Positions 1 through 8,261 of a stretch of DNA of 32,442 nt are shown here, piece after piece. Position numbers and translations under genes: made by a program. This DNA comes from an uncultured Methylococcales bacterium (GTDB lineage Bacteria > Pseudomonadota > Gammaproteobacteria > Methylococcales > Methylomonadaceae), in contig CAJVYL010000007.1 of the NCBI GenBank assembly GCA_913009265.1, forward strand, positions 1 to 32,442, given 5' to 3'. The notes beneath the pieces were generated by a model that saw only the letters and a program-made list of their open reading frames with translations, did not search any database and was not told where the DNA came from. Position 1 is the stretch's first letter. Each line of letters opens with the position of its first letter.

Positions 1-47
1 TTTTGCCCCATTACAGCAAGACCGATTAATCCAATATTTGCTTTCAT
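1..47 (-). CDS. gnd: 6-phosphogluconate dehydrogenase, N-terminal fragment
   Basis: Only the first 15 codons lie in the window; the gene runs off the left edge. The reverse strand reads MKANIGLIGLAVMGQ, which is the conserved start of decarboxylating 6-phosphogluconate dehydrogenase: a Rossmann beta strand followed by GLAVMGxN, the NADP-binding fingerprint. The enzyme oxidises 6-phosphogluconate to ribulose 5-phosphate plus CO2 in the pentose phosphate pathway in the cytoplasm. A GAGAG ribosome-binding sequence sits just upstream of the ATG. It is divergent from the HDOD gene. The identification rests on a short stretch, but one that is highly typical of the family. Confidence 0.75.
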   Translation of the reverse strand, partial: MKANIGLIGLAVMGQ

Positions 48-120
48 TTTGCTCTCTTGATTGATGATTTAAAAAAAATGTAATTTTATCATGCAAACAA
101 AAGCTATTCCTCATTTTAGT

Positions 121-190
121 TATAATTTCAAGTAATTAGTGAGATGCACCAAAAATGTAACAAAAAAGCTCAATGTTGGTGCCTTTTTTA
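121..190 (+). promoter_or_regulatory. -10-like box followed by terminator-like hairpin in HDOD upstream region
   Basis: TATAAT at 121-126 is followed by a perfect 7-bp inverted repeat, GCACCAA (146-152) and TTGGTGC (176-182), then directly by CTTTTTTA (183-190). This is the layout of an intrinsic terminator reading on the plus strand, with no gene ending before it. If the -10 box is active, the transcript would be only about 57 nt. It could be a small RNA or an attenuator in the leader of the HDOD gene. The 23-nt loop is long and no -35 box is clear, so confidence is low. Confidence 0.3.
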
Positions 191-292
191 ATAAAATCAA
201 GAATAGATTTAAAAAGTAGCAGCTATTTCTTTTTAGATAGCGAATAAGTTATATAATCTTAATTATTGATCCGTTATAAAATATAGTTTGAT

Positions 293-1126
293 ATGTCCTC
301 TAAAATTAACAATTTATTTTCAGAAGTTAATAATGTTCCTCAAATTGCTGAAGTCATCCGCGTTATTATCAATCAATTAAGTGACCCAGATATTGATTTA
401 AAAAAAGTGGCTAAAAATGTTGAGAAAGAACAGATTATTTCTTCAAAAGTATTACGTATTGTTAATTCTGCAAGTTTTGGTTTAGCAAAAAAAATATCTA
501 CTATTGAAGAAGCTGTTGTTTTGTTGGGAATGGTTAAGTTAAAAACACTTGTGATTGCTTCAGGTATTGTTAGTTCTGTTCCTAAAATTGAAGATTTTGA
601 TGTCAAACAATTTTGGCTTGATAGCTTTTCTACTGCAACTTATGCAAGATGGTTGGCTAATGCGGGTGGTTGCAATGCAGATATTGCATTTACGGCTGGT
701 TTATTAAGTAGCTTAGGGACAATTTTGATTCATTTAGGGCAGCCTAAAGAAGCTTTAGAAATTGAACAATTAATAAAAGAAGGTGGCCATTCTCGTCTTT
801 TTTTAGAGAATATGAGACTTGGTTTTAGTAGTCAGGATGTTTCTGCTGAGCTATGTAAGTTTTGGAAATTTTCTGATGAGTTAATAATACCCATTGCACA
901 ATCTGGAAACCCATTACTTGCTGATTCAACATCTAAAATTGCCTGCTCTGTCTATATTGCTAGGCAAATTAGTATTTGTAACGCGGCCAAAATGACTAAA
1001 GAAGAAACGCTGCCACTTATTCATCCAGAAATTATTCAGAAATTAGGGTTTCCTGATGTTTTCTTTGAAGAAAAATTAGGTGATATTATGGCTCTAGAGT
1101 CAGGGCTTGATGGTTTATTAGAATAA
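293..1126 (+). CDS. HDOD-domain signal transduction protein with degenerate HD motif
   Basis: 277 aa consisting of little more than one HDOD domain. The N-terminal half shows the family signature NVPQIAEVI..., then SSKVLRIVNSASFG at about 50-64 and the IEEAVVLLG helix at 71-79. In HDOD proteins the equivalent of residues 133-145 usually resembles the HD-superfamily sequence GLLHDIG; here it reads GLLSSLG, so the His-Asp pair is replaced by two serines. Loss of metal-ligand residues is common in HDOD, which is thought to act as a protein-interaction or signalling module rather than a phosphohydrolase. No partner domain (EAL, REC, GGDEF) is fused. The start codon ATG has only a weak ribosome-binding site; a TATAAT at 252-257 could be its promoter. 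Its specific role cannot be read from sequence. Confidence 0.88.
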   Translation: MSSKINNLFSEVNNVPQIAEVIRVIINQLSDPDIDLKKVAKNVEKEQIISSKVLRIVNSASFGLAKKISTIEEAVVLLGMVKLKTLVIASGIVSSVPKIEDFDVKQFWLDSFSTATYARWLANAGGCNADIAFTAGLLSSLGTILIHLGQPKEALEIEQLIKEGGHSRLFLENMRLGFSSQDVSAELCKFWKFSDELIIPIAQSGNPLLADSTSKIACSVYIARQISICNAAKMTKEETLPLIHPEIIQKLGFPDVFFEEKLGDIMALESGLDGLLE

Positions 1127-1150
1127 GGGTAACTCTCTAATTTACACGGT

Positions 1151-1187
1151 ATAAAAAGGCTTTCTTAATAATAGGTTAAGAAAGCCT
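1151..1187 (-). terminator. Intrinsic terminator of the trpEGDC operon
   Basis: A perfect 12-bp stem, AGGCTTTCTTAA (1157-1168) with TTAAGAAAGCCT (1176-1187) and a 7-nt loop, lies just beyond the trpC stop codon. On the minus strand it is followed by TTTTTAT. It also lies between convergent HDOD and trpC genes and could stop both transcripts, but the T-run favours the minus strand. Confidence 0.8.
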
Positions 1188-1194
1188 AAGTAAT

Positions 1195-1995
1195 TTACAT
1201 AGAAAAAAGCTCACGCATTTTATGTCCAGGATAATCTGCTCTCATAAAGGCTTCGCCGACTAGAAAAGTATAAATTTCATTATCCAGCATCAGTTGTATA
1301 TCTTCTTGAGTATGTATGCCGCTTTCTGTGATGATCAGACGATCATCTGGAATAGACTGTTTTAAATCTAATGTTGTTTGTAAGGAAGTTTCAAAGGTTC
1401 TTAAATTACGGTTATTAACACCTATTAACTTAGTATCTAAAGTTAAAGCGCGTGTTAATTCATCTGCATTATGCGTTTCTACCAAAACATCCATACCCAA
1501 TTCAGTAGCAGTATCAGCAAGCTCATGCATTTGCTTATCTTCAAGAGCCGCAACAATCAGCAAAATACAATCAGCACCTAATGCGCGAGATTCATGAATT
1601 TGATAAGGATCAATCATAAAATCTTTTCTTAAAATTGGCAGAGGACATTTTTCTCTGGCCATTTGTAGATAAGCTTCAGAACCTTGAAAAAAATCTTTAT
1701 CCGTTAAGATAGATAAACAAGTTGCGCCATTCATTGCGTAATCTTGAGCAATCTCTATCGGTTTAAAGTTTTCTCTAATTACACCTTTACTTGGGGAGGC
1801 TTTTTTAATTTCAGCAATAATGGCTGGTTTTTTTGACTGAGCTTTGCTTTGTAACGCAGCTGCAAAACCTCTTGGGTTTTCAATTCCACTGGCAATTTCT
1901 TTTAATACATCGACAGATGTGCGTTGTTTACGATTAGCTACTTCTTCCGCTTTTCTATCAAGAATTTTTTTTAGAATATCTGGGGTATCAGTCAT
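1195..1995 (-). CDS. trpC: Indole-3-glycerol phosphate synthase
   Basis: 266 aa, the normal length of monofunctional TrpC. It converts 1-(2-carboxyphenylamino)-1-deoxyribulose 5-phosphate to indole-3-glycerol phosphate, the fourth chemical step of tryptophan synthesis. Visible signatures are the N-terminal helix [16 protein letters not shown], the catalytic-lysine strand [11 protein letters not shown] at about 60-70, [12 protein letters not shown], and the C-terminal phosphate-binding [12 protein letters not shown]. It is not fused to TrpF, unlike the E. coli enzyme. It is the last gene of trpEGDC but is separated from trpD by about 170 bp that hold a BIME-like repeat, so its mRNA level may differ from that of the upstream genes. 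The ATG start has no strong Shine-Dalgarno sequence. Confidence 0.97.
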   Translation of the reverse strand: MTDTPDILKKILDRKAEEVANRKQRTSVDVLKEIASGIENPRGFAAALQSKAQSKKPAIIAEIKKASPSKGVIRENFKPIEIAQDYAMNGATCLSILTDKDFFQGSEAYLQMAREKCPLPILRKDFMIDPYQIHESRALGADCILLIVAALEDKQMHELADTATELGMDVLVETHNADELTRALTLDTKLIGVNNRNLRTFETSLQTTLDLKQSIPDDRLIITESGIHTQEDIQLMLDNEIYTFLVGEAFMRADYPGHKMRELFSM

Positions 1996-2053
1996 TTTTT
2001 AATTTTGTATGGTTGAAATAAGTAGGGGTTGCAGTCAAAAGTCTTAAGTTAAG

Positions 2054-2136
2054 AATGTAGCCTTGATGAAACGGAGTGGAATCAAGGTTTTGTAGCTAAG
2101 ATCCTTGGTTTTACTTTGCTGCATCAAGGCTACATT
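2054..2136. repeat. BIME/REP-like paired palindrome, family 1 copy A
   Basis: The outer arms AATGTAGCCTTGATG (2054-2068) and CATCAAGGCTACATT (2122-2136) are perfectly complementary over 15 bp. Each half is itself a small hairpin: CCTTGAT...ATCAAGG at 2061-2087 and CCTTGGT...ATCAAGG at 2103-2129. A second copy of the same design lies at 20273-20351. Two inverted REP halves in an intergenic space fit the BIME architecture. It sits inside the trp operon, between trpD and trpC. Confidence 0.8.
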
Positions 2137-2163
2137 TATATTAGCCTTAACTCAATGGCTGGA

Positions 2164-3177
2164 CTATTTATTTGAATAAGCAATTAAAGCATTAAACTTT
2201 TCTAGAGCCGTACCATTCTCAATCACTTGTTGAGCTTTTTTTATTCCAGCTTCAAGCGTTATGGTTAAATTAGCGGCATAAATAGCAGCTCCCGCATTTA
2301 AGATAACAATATCTTTGGCTGCACCTGCTTGATTATTTAATACAGATTTAAGCATTGTTAAGCTCGATTCAGCCCCATCTACAGCCAATGAGTCCAGGCT
2401 AGACCGTTGCAAGCCAAATTGTTCTGGTGTTATTTGATAGGTTGAAATCTTTCCATCTTTTAATTCTGCAATATTTGAGGCACAAGCAATACTAATTTCA
2501 TCCAAACCATCTTCAGCATTTACAATTAAGACATGTTGACTGCCTAATCTTTTTAATACTTGAGCGAGTGGCTCTACCCAGTCAGTCGAAAACACACCAA
2601 TTAATTGATTGGCCGTTTCAGCTGGGTTAGATAAAGGACCTAATAAATTAAATAGCGTTCTAACCCCCATTTCTTTACGTGGGCCAATGGCATGTTTCAT
2701 AGCACCATGATGTTTTGGTGCAAACAAAAAACCAACGCCAATTTCATCAACTGATTTAGCAACTTGTTCAGCTGATAAATCAAGATTAACACCAGCGGCT
2801 TCTAACACATCTGCACTGCCGGAACTACTAGAAACAGAGCGATTACCATGCTTAGCTACTTGTCCACCTGCTGCTGCTACAACAAAAGCACAAGTAGTTG
2901 AAATATTGAAAGTATTTGCGCCATCGCCACCTGTTCCACAAGTATCAATAACATGCTTACCTGAAACAGGGACTTTACTGGCTAGTTCTCTCATTACAGC
3001 TGCGGCAGCGGCTATTTCATCAACCGTTTCACCTTTACAGCGTAAAGCAATAAGAAAACCTGCAATTTGAGCGTCTGTCGCGCCACCTGTCATGATGCTA
3101 TTCATAACATCACGCATTTCGCTGCTAGTTAAATCTTGCTTATCAAGTATTTTATTAAGAGCTTGTTGTATTTTCAT
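2164..3177 (-). CDS. trpD: Anthranilate phosphoribosyltransferase
   Basis: 337 aa, the usual length. It transfers phosphoribose from PRPP to anthranilate in the cytoplasm. The family fingerprint is intact: the PRPP-binding [14 protein letters not shown] loop at about 82-95, [15 protein letters not shown] at about 109-123, and [19 protein letters not shown] at about 156-174, which carries the anthranilate-binding His and Arg residues. The fold is the nucleoside phosphorylase-like class of PRTases and is unrelated to PyrE. It is not fused to TrpG, unlike in E. coli. It starts 7 bp after the trpG stop codon, so co-translation is likely. Confidence 0.97.
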   Translation of the reverse strand: MKIQQALNKILDKQDLTSSEMRDVMNSIMTGGATDAQIAGFLIALRCKGETVDEIAAAAAVMRELASKVPVSGKHVIDTCGTGGDGANTFNISTTCAFVVAAAGGQVAKHGNRSVSSSSGSADVLEAAGVNLDLSAEQVAKSVDEIGVGFLFAPKHHGAMKHAIGPRKEMGVRTLFNLLGPLSNPAETANQLIGVFSTDWVEPLAQVLKRLGSQHVLIVNAEDGLDEISIACASNIAELKDGKISTYQITPEQFGLQRSSLDSLAVDGAESSLTMLKSVLNNQAGAAKDIVILNAGAAIYAANLTITLEAGIKKAQQVIENGTALEKFNALIAYSNK

Positions 3178-3184
3178 GCAAAAT

Positions 3185-3772
3185 TTAACCTTCTAAAAAG
3201 TTACGTAACATATCGTGACCATGTTCAGTCAAGATAGATTCTGGATGAAATTGCACACCTTCAATATCGAGTTCTTTATGGCGAACACCCATAATCTCAT
3301 CAATATTGCCAGACTCATCTTGAGTCCATGCAGTAATTTCTAAACAATCAGGCAGTGTTTGTTGATCAATCACTAAGGAGTGATAACGTGTAGCAATAAA
3401 TGGATTATTTAAGTTTTTAAATACGCCAGAGTCATGGTGATAAACCGGTGAGGTTTTACCATGCATAATACTTTTTGCATGCACAATATCACCACCAAAA
3501 GCATTTCCAATACTTTGATGCCCTAAACAAACACCTAAAATAGGGAGCTTGCCCGCAAACTTTAAAATAGTTTCTACAGAAATTCCAGCCTCTTTTGGTG
3601 TACAAGGCCCGGGGGAAATAACTATTTTATCGGGTGATAAGGCTTCAATATCTTCAACAGTAACTTCATCATTACGAACAACGGTAACGTCGGCACCTAA
3701 TTCACCAAAGTACTGTACTAAGTTATAAGTAAAGGAGTCGTAATTATCGACCATGACCACTTTTACGCTCAT
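3185..3772 (-). CDS. trpG: Anthranilate synthase component II, glutamine amidotransferase
   Basis: 195 aa, the length of a stand-alone class I glutamine amidotransferase. It hydrolyses glutamine and channels ammonia to TrpE. The catalytic triad is visible as the nucleophile elbow GVCLGHQ (Cys82) and HPES near the C terminus (His176, Glu178). The N terminus [18 protein letters not shown] is diagnostic of TrpG/PabA. The ATG overlaps the trpE stop codon (ATGA), so the two subunits are translationally coupled. In bacteria with a single such protein it often also serves PabB in folate synthesis; this window cannot show whether that applies here. Confidence 0.96.
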   Translation of the reverse strand: MSVKVVMVDNYDSFTYNLVQYFGELGADVTVVRNDEVTVEDIEALSPDKIVISPGPCTPKEAGISVETILKFAGKLPILGVCLGHQSIGNAFGGDIVHAKSIMHGKTSPVYHHDSGVFKNLNNPFIATRYHSLVIDQQTLPDCLEITAWTQDESGNIDEIMGVRHKELDIEGVQFHPESILTEHGHDMLRNFLEG

Positions 3773-5256
3773 GATTTTTCTCCTTCTAGTCCTGCTTCTG
3801 CCATAGCCACTGCACGGAAAACAGCACGTCCTTTATTCATCGTTTCATCCCACTCATTTCTAGGAATTGAATCATAAACAATACCTGCTCCTGCCTGTAT
3901 ATGCAGAGTTTTATCTTTTATCACTGCTGTTCTAATAGCAATCGCAGTATCTAAATTACCTGACCAGGAAATATAGCCAACAGCCCCCGCATAAACGCCA
4001 CGTTTAACAGGTTCTAGTTCATCAATAATTTCCATTGCTCTAATTTTTGGCGCGCCACTTACTGTTCCAGCCGGAAAAGTTGCCGACAAAACATCAAAAG
4101 CATCTTTGCCTTCTTGTAAATCACCAATCACATTAGAAACAATATGCATGACATGAGAATATCTTTCGATAATCATTTTGTCGGTTAATTTAACGGTACC
4201 AATTTTAGCCACTCTGCCAGCATCATTACGTCCTAAATCTATTAGCATAAGATGTTCGGCTAATTCTTTAGGGTCTGCCAACAGTTCTTTTTCTAAAGCT
4301 TTATCTTCTTCAACAGTTTCACCGCGAGGACGCGTACCTGCAATGGGCCGAACTGTTACAGTATCATCTTCTAAACGCACTAAAATTTCTGGGGATGAAC
4401 CAACAATATGAAAATCTCCCAGGTTTAAATAATACATATAAGGCGATGGATTTAAACAACGCAAAGCTCTATATAAATTAAGTGGACTAGCAGAATAGGG
4501 AATAGACATACGCTGTGAAAGCACTACTTGCATCACATCCCCAGCAACAATATAGTCTTTAGCTTTTAATACCGCATCTTCAAAGCCTTTCTGAGTAAAA
4601 CCTGAAATAAAATCAGCTTCATCAACTTGTTTAGGTGCAGCATGAGCGTCTGTTTGTGCTGGTAGGTTTCTTAAATCAGTAATGCGATCATTAAGTCTGC
4701 TAATAGCCTTATCATAAGCATTGTCATCAGCTGGATCTGCATGAGTTAATAATAATACTTTCCCTGAAAGATTATCAAACACTAGCATTTCTTCTGATAC
4801 CATTAATAGAATATCGGGCGTACCAATAGGGTCATCTTTGCCTGTCGATTTTAATCGAGGCTCAATATAGCCAACGGTTTCATAACCAAAATAACCAACT
4901 AAGCCACCATTAAATCGAGGTAAACCTTCAATATCAGGCACTTTATAACGCTGTCTAAACTCTTCAATCCATTCTAAAGGCTGAGGATGATTAATACTTT
5001 CCAGTATTACCCCTTCTTTTTCCAGTGTAATGTCTTGTCCAGAAATTTTGACAATTGTTTTACACGGTAAACCAATAATTGAATAACGCCCCCATTGTTC
5101 ACCACCATGTACAGACTCAAATAAATAAGAGTATGCGCCATCAGCTAATTTTAGATAGGCACTTAATGGGGTGTCCAAATCAGCCAAAACTTCTCGACTA
5201 ATGGGAATACGGTTATAGCCCTGTTGGGCATATTGCTTGAATTGTTCGGGTGTCAT
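3769..5256 (-). CDS. trpE: Anthranilate synthase component I
   Basis: 495 aa. It converts chorismate plus ammonia (from TrpG) to anthranilate, the committed step to tryptophan. The N-terminal half carries the regulatory region with YSYLFESV at about 42-49, the site where family members bind tryptophan for feedback inhibition. The C-terminal chorismate-binding domain shows [43 protein letters not shown] and the [11 protein letters not shown] loop. It is the first gene of trpEGDC. The start ATG at 5256 matches family N termini. It is read divergently from the FAH-family gene. Confidence 0.97.
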   Translation of the reverse strand: MTPEQFKQYAQQGYNRIPISREVLADLDTPLSAYLKLADGAYSYLFESVHGGEQWGRYSIIGLPCKTIVKISGQDITLEKEGVILESINHPQPLEWIEEFRQRYKVPDIEGLPRFNGGLVGYFGYETVGYIEPRLKSTGKDDPIGTPDILLMVSEEMLVFDNLSGKVLLLTHADPADDNAYDKAISRLNDRITDLRNLPAQTDAHAAPKQVDEADFISGFTQKGFEDAVLKAKDYIVAGDVMQVVLSQRMSIPYSASPLNLYRALRCLNPSPYMYYLNLGDFHIVGSSPEILVRLEDDTVTVRPIAGTRPRGETVEEDKALEKELLADPKELAEHLMLIDLGRNDAGRVAKIGTVKLTDKMIIERYSHVMHIVSNVIGDLQEGKDAFDVLSATFPAGTVSGAPKIRAMEIIDELEPVKRGVYAGAVGYISWSGNLDTAIAIRTAVIKDKTLHIQAGAGIVYDSIPRNEWDETMNKGRAVFRAVAMAEAGLEGEKS

Positions 5257-5305
5257 TACTGGTTACGCTTTATTCGATTATTTTTTGGTTTTACCAATTC
5301 CTTGT

Positions 5306-5311
5306 ATTATA
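5306..5311 (-). promoter_or_regulatory. Candidate -10 box of the trpEGDC promoter
   Basis: A consensus TATAAT lies on the minus strand about 50 bp upstream of the trpE ATG, which would give a roughly 43-nt 5' leader. No good TTGACA is found 16-18 bp further upstream. The short leader has no ORF with tandem Trp codons and no terminator/antiterminator pair, so classical trp attenuation is unlikely. A small TTGGT-AAA-ACCAA inverted repeat follows the -10. Confidence 0.4.
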
Positions 5312-5375
5312 TCTTTTTTTACGTTTATTAATAGAGCCGTTACGACTATGGTTTCTAGGATTAAGATTAAAATTT

Positions 5376-6245
5376 ATGAAATTAATTACTTTTAGCTACA
5401 AAAACACAACAAATATTGGTGCCATTATCGGCAATGAAGTGGTCGATAGTACCGGAAGCATTGATATTCCTGATGATATGATCGAGTTTTTAACAGCGGG
5501 TGATTCCGCTAAAAATGCGATGCAAGCATTGATAGATAGTGGCTATAACCGTATCCCTCTTGCCGATGTTAAAGTATTAGCGCCTATACCAAGACCTGGT
5601 AAATTTTTAGGTATCAGTTTGAATTATGCTGACCATATTTCTGAAACCAAATTAGAAAAACCTGAATATCCTACTTTTTTTACCAAACAAAGTACTTGTG
5701 TCATAGCAAATGGAGAAGCCATTCACCGGCCAACAGTTTCTGAAAAGGTAGATTATGAGGGTGAATTAGCATTTGTGATTGGTAGGCGGTGTAAAAATGT
5801 TCCTCTTGAACAGGCACATAACGTTATTGCCGGGTACACCATTGTTAATGATGTTTCTGTTCGGGATTGGCAAATACGCTCACCCACCTGGATGCTTGGT
5901 AAATCATTTGATACCCATGGGCCAATGGGACCTTGCTTAATAACAGCTGATGAAATAACTGATCCACATAATTTAGAGCTTAAAACATGGATTGATGATG
6001 AGTTACGTCAAAATTCAAATACTAAAAACATGATCTTTAATTGTTATGAAATGATTGAATATTTGTCTAAAGCAATGACATTAGAGCCTGGCGATGTTAT
6101 TTCAACAGGTACGCCAAGTGGCGTTGGCGTTAAAATGAAACCTCGTGGTTATATGAAACCAGGGCAAACAGCAAAAATTGAAATCGAAAAGATTGGCACT
6201 CTGAGTAATCCCGTTATTGAAGAACCTTTTGAGAAACTATTTTGA
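5376..6245 (+). CDS. Fumarylacetoacetate hydrolase family protein
   Basis: About 289 aa from the ATG at 5376. The ORF track extends to 5250, but that extension overlaps the divergent trpE start and encodes an AT-rich hydrophobic stretch unlike the family, so the internal ATG followed by KLITFSYKNTTNIGAII is preferred. The FAH C-terminal catalytic domain is clear: GISLNYADHISETK, FTKQSTC, VDYEGELAFVIGRR (metal-binding Glu), RDWQIRSPTWMLGKSFDT, and STGTPSGVG. Family members cleave C-C bonds in acylpyruvates or decarboxylate/isomerise diacids (fumarylpyruvate, acylpyruvate, oxaloacetate-type substrates) using Mg2+. The substrate here is unknown. It overlaps hemW, so the two are likely co-translated. 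Confidence 0.9.
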   Translation: MKLITFSYKNTTNIGAIIGNEVVDSTGSIDIPDDMIEFLTAGDSAKNAMQALIDSGYNRIPLADVKVLAPIPRPGKFLGISLNYADHISETKLEKPEYPTFFTKQSTCVIANGEAIHRPTVSEKVDYEGELAFVIGRRCKNVPLEQAHNVIAGYTIVNDVSVRDWQIRSPTWMLGKSFDTHGPMGPCLITADEITDPHNLELKTWIDDELRQNSNTKNMIFNCYEMIEYLSKAMTLEPGDVISTGTPSGVGVKMKPRGYMKPGQTAKIEIEKIGTLSNPVIEEPFEKLF

Positions 6246-7369
6246 GAGACTTAGGCTTATATATACATATTCCTTGGTGCATTAAAAAATGTCCTTATTG
6301 TGACTTTAACTCGCATGCTGTTAATGCTGAAACACCTGAAAAACAATATATAGAAACGTTATTAAAAGATTTAGAACAAGATTTGCAGTTACTTAAAGAA
6401 AGCAGAGTCATTAGTAGTATATTTATTGGGGGAGGAACCCCTAGTTTATTTTCTGCAAATAGTTTTGATACTTTATTAACAGGGATTTCTAAATTAATTC
6501 CGCTAAAAGATAATTTAGAAATTACTCTGGAAGCTAACCCTGGTACTTTCGAAAGTCAAAAATTTGCAGATTATCGTTCTGTCGGTATCAACCGGCTCTC
6601 TATCGGTATACAAAGCTTTAATAATCAGCATTTAAAAGAACTAGGTCGTGTGCATTCTGCTGAAGAGGCTATAGCAGCTGTTGAAATAGCGCATCAAGCA
6701 GGTTTTGATAATTTTAATCTTGATTTGATGTTTGGTTTACCATCACAGAGTAATGCAGAGATGCTCAACGATGTGCAAACAGCGATTAAATTACAGCCTA
6801 GTCATATCTCGTTTTATCAACTTACGCTAGAGCCTAATACATATTTTCATAAATTTCCGCCTCGCCTACCTGAAAGTGATCAAATCTATGCAGGACAAAT
6901 ACAATCACAAGAAACTTTAGCTGATGCTGGGTATATACAATATGAAATATCAGCTTATGCTAAAAACAATAGCAAGAGTCAACATAACCTTAATTATTGG
7001 CAGTTTGGGGATTATTTAGGTATTGGGGCTGGTGCGCATGGAAAACTTAGCCTTTCTCAGCCTGGTAATATTGTTAGGACAATAAAGCATAAAAGCCCTG
7101 AGCAGTACTTGAAGGATTATCAAGCAATAAGCAATACCATTGCAGCAGAAGACTTACCTTTAGAATATGTTATGAATCAATTACGATTGAAAGGTGGTTT
7201 TAAAATACAAGCATACGAACAACGCACTGGCTTAGATATAAGCACTTTGCAAGCAGGTTTATCAGACTGTTTAAAACAAGGTTTGTTAGTGCAGGAAGAT
7301 GATCTTTATTTATGTTCAGATAAAGGCTGGAACTTTCTAGATCACATTTTAGAAAAATTTATGCCCTAA
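6242..7369 (+). CDS. hemW: Radical SAM heme chaperone HemW
   Basis: 375 aa. The N terminus LYIHIPWCIKKCPYCDFNSH carries the radical SAM cluster ligands Cys13, Cys17 and Cys20. The residue after CDF is not the extra cysteine found in coproporphyrinogen dehydrogenase HemN, so this is the HemW type. Family features include FIGGGTPSLF, the SIGIQSF motif, DLMFGLPSQ, and HNLNYWQFGDYLGIGAGAH, where HNxxYW is the heme-binding signature. HemW is thought to deliver heme to respiratory proteins. The start is TTG at 6242, overlapping the TGA of the upstream FAH gene (TTGA); no ATG exists nearby and the reading frame fits the family start, so coupling to the upstream gene is likely. Confidence 0.94.
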   Translation: MRDLGLYIHIPWCIKKCPYCDFNSHAVNAETPEKQYIETLLKDLEQDLQLLKESRVISSIFIGGGTPSLFSANSFDTLLTGISKLIPLKDNLEITLEANPGTFESQKFADYRSVGINRLSIGIQSFNNQHLKELGRVHSAEEAIAAVEIAHQAGFDNFNLDLMFGLPSQSNAEMLNDVQTAIKLQPSHISFYQLTLEPNTYFHKFPPRLPESDQIYAGQIQSQETLADAGYIQYEISAYAKNNSKSQHNLNYWQFGDYLGIGAGAHGKLSLSQPGNIVRTIKHKSPEQYLKDYQAISNTIAAEDLPLEYVMNQLRLKGGFKIQAYEQRTGLDISTLQAGLSDCLKQGLLVQEDDLYLCSDKGWNFLDHILEKFMP

Positions 7370-7430
7370 TTTATTACTAGCATAGTAAAATCTCAGCATA
7401 ATTTAATTAAAGGCCGTGGAACACAATAGA

Positions 7431-8069
7431 ATGCTTGATTACCAAAAAGAATTTATTCAATATGCACTGGATTGCGGCGTATTAAAATTTGGCGAATTTA
7501 AACTAAAATCGGGACGAACCAGCCCTTATTTTTTTAACACTGGATTGTTTAATACGGGAGCTATGCTGGGTAAGTTGGGACAATTTTATGCACAAACATT
7601 AATTGAATCAAAAATCCCTGTTGATATGCTCTATGGTCCAGCATATAAAGGTATTCCACTTGTTAGTACTGCTTCTATTGCTTACTCTCAGTTAAAACAA
7701 GATATTCCCTATGCTTTCAACCGTAAAGAAGCTAAAGATCATGGTGAGGGTGGTGTTATTGTTGGTACGCCGCTACAAGGTAATGTCTTAATTCTTGATG
7801 ATGTTATTACTGCTGGGACTTCTGTCCGTGAGTCTGTAGAGATCATAAAGCAAATGAATGCAACACCTGCAGGCGTATTGATTGCCTTAGATCGACAAGA
7901 AAAAGGCGAAAATGAGAAGTCTGCTGTGCAAGAAGTAAGTGAACAGTTTGGAATCCCTGTTATTTCAATAATTTCATTACCTCAAATTATTGAGTTTTTA
8001 GAACTAAGCAAAGGCTCTACAGAACAGCTTGAAATAATAAAAGCTTACCGTTTGCAATACGGTATCTAG
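7431..8069 (+). CDS. pyrE: Orotate phosphoribosyltransferase
   Basis: 212 aa from the ATG at 7431. The track start at 7416 is a GTG that adds five residues; the ATG is favoured because [13 protein letters not shown] aligns with known PyrE starts and GTGGA lies at a suitable distance upstream. It makes orotidine 5'-phosphate from orotate and PRPP in pyrimidine synthesis. Visible motifs are [20 protein letters not shown] at about 17-36, [10 protein letters not shown], the catalytic loop [13 protein letters not shown], and the PRPP-binding [13 protein letters not shown] at about 120-132. It lies 61 bp downstream of hemW. Confidence 0.97.
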   Translation: MLDYQKEFIQYALDCGVLKFGEFKLKSGRTSPYFFNTGLFNTGAMLGKLGQFYAQTLIESKIPVDMLYGPAYKGIPLVSTASIAYSQLKQDIPYAFNRKEAKDHGEGGVIVGTPLQGNVLILDDVITAGTSVRESVEIIKQMNATPAGVLIALDRQEKGENEKSAVQEVSEQFGIPVISIISLPQIIEFLELSKGSTEQLEIIKAYRLQYGI

Positions 8070-8076
8070 TTATTGA

Positions 8077-8102
8077 GGTTTTAGATTTCAAACTTTAAAA
8101 CC
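8077..8102 (+). terminator. Weak hairpin after pyrE
   Basis: GGTTTTA (8077-8083) pairs with TAAAACC (8096-8102) a few bases after the pyrE stop codon. It is AT-rich and no T-run follows directly (TTTTTT appears about 15 bp later), so it is only a possible terminator. Confidence 0.3.
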
Positions 8103-8261
8103 AAATTAAATTATCAGTTTTTTATATATAGTCTACAATTAATTTTAGAAGGCTATTTGGGAATAGACATAATGATAGAAATAACTCATCATTTGTTTCC
8201 ATCTCCCTAAGCTTATATTAATCACTTTCGTTAAGAACAGTCCGCATACTAAAGGCTAGAC

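Noticed and set aside
5250-5375. N-terminal extension of the FAH-family ORF
   Set aside because: It overlaps the divergent trpE start, carries the trpE -10 box and does not resemble FAH proteins; the ATG at 5376 fits better.
5257-5375. trp attenuator/leader peptide
   Set aside because: No short ORF with tandem Trp codons and no alternative terminator stems were found upstream of trpE.
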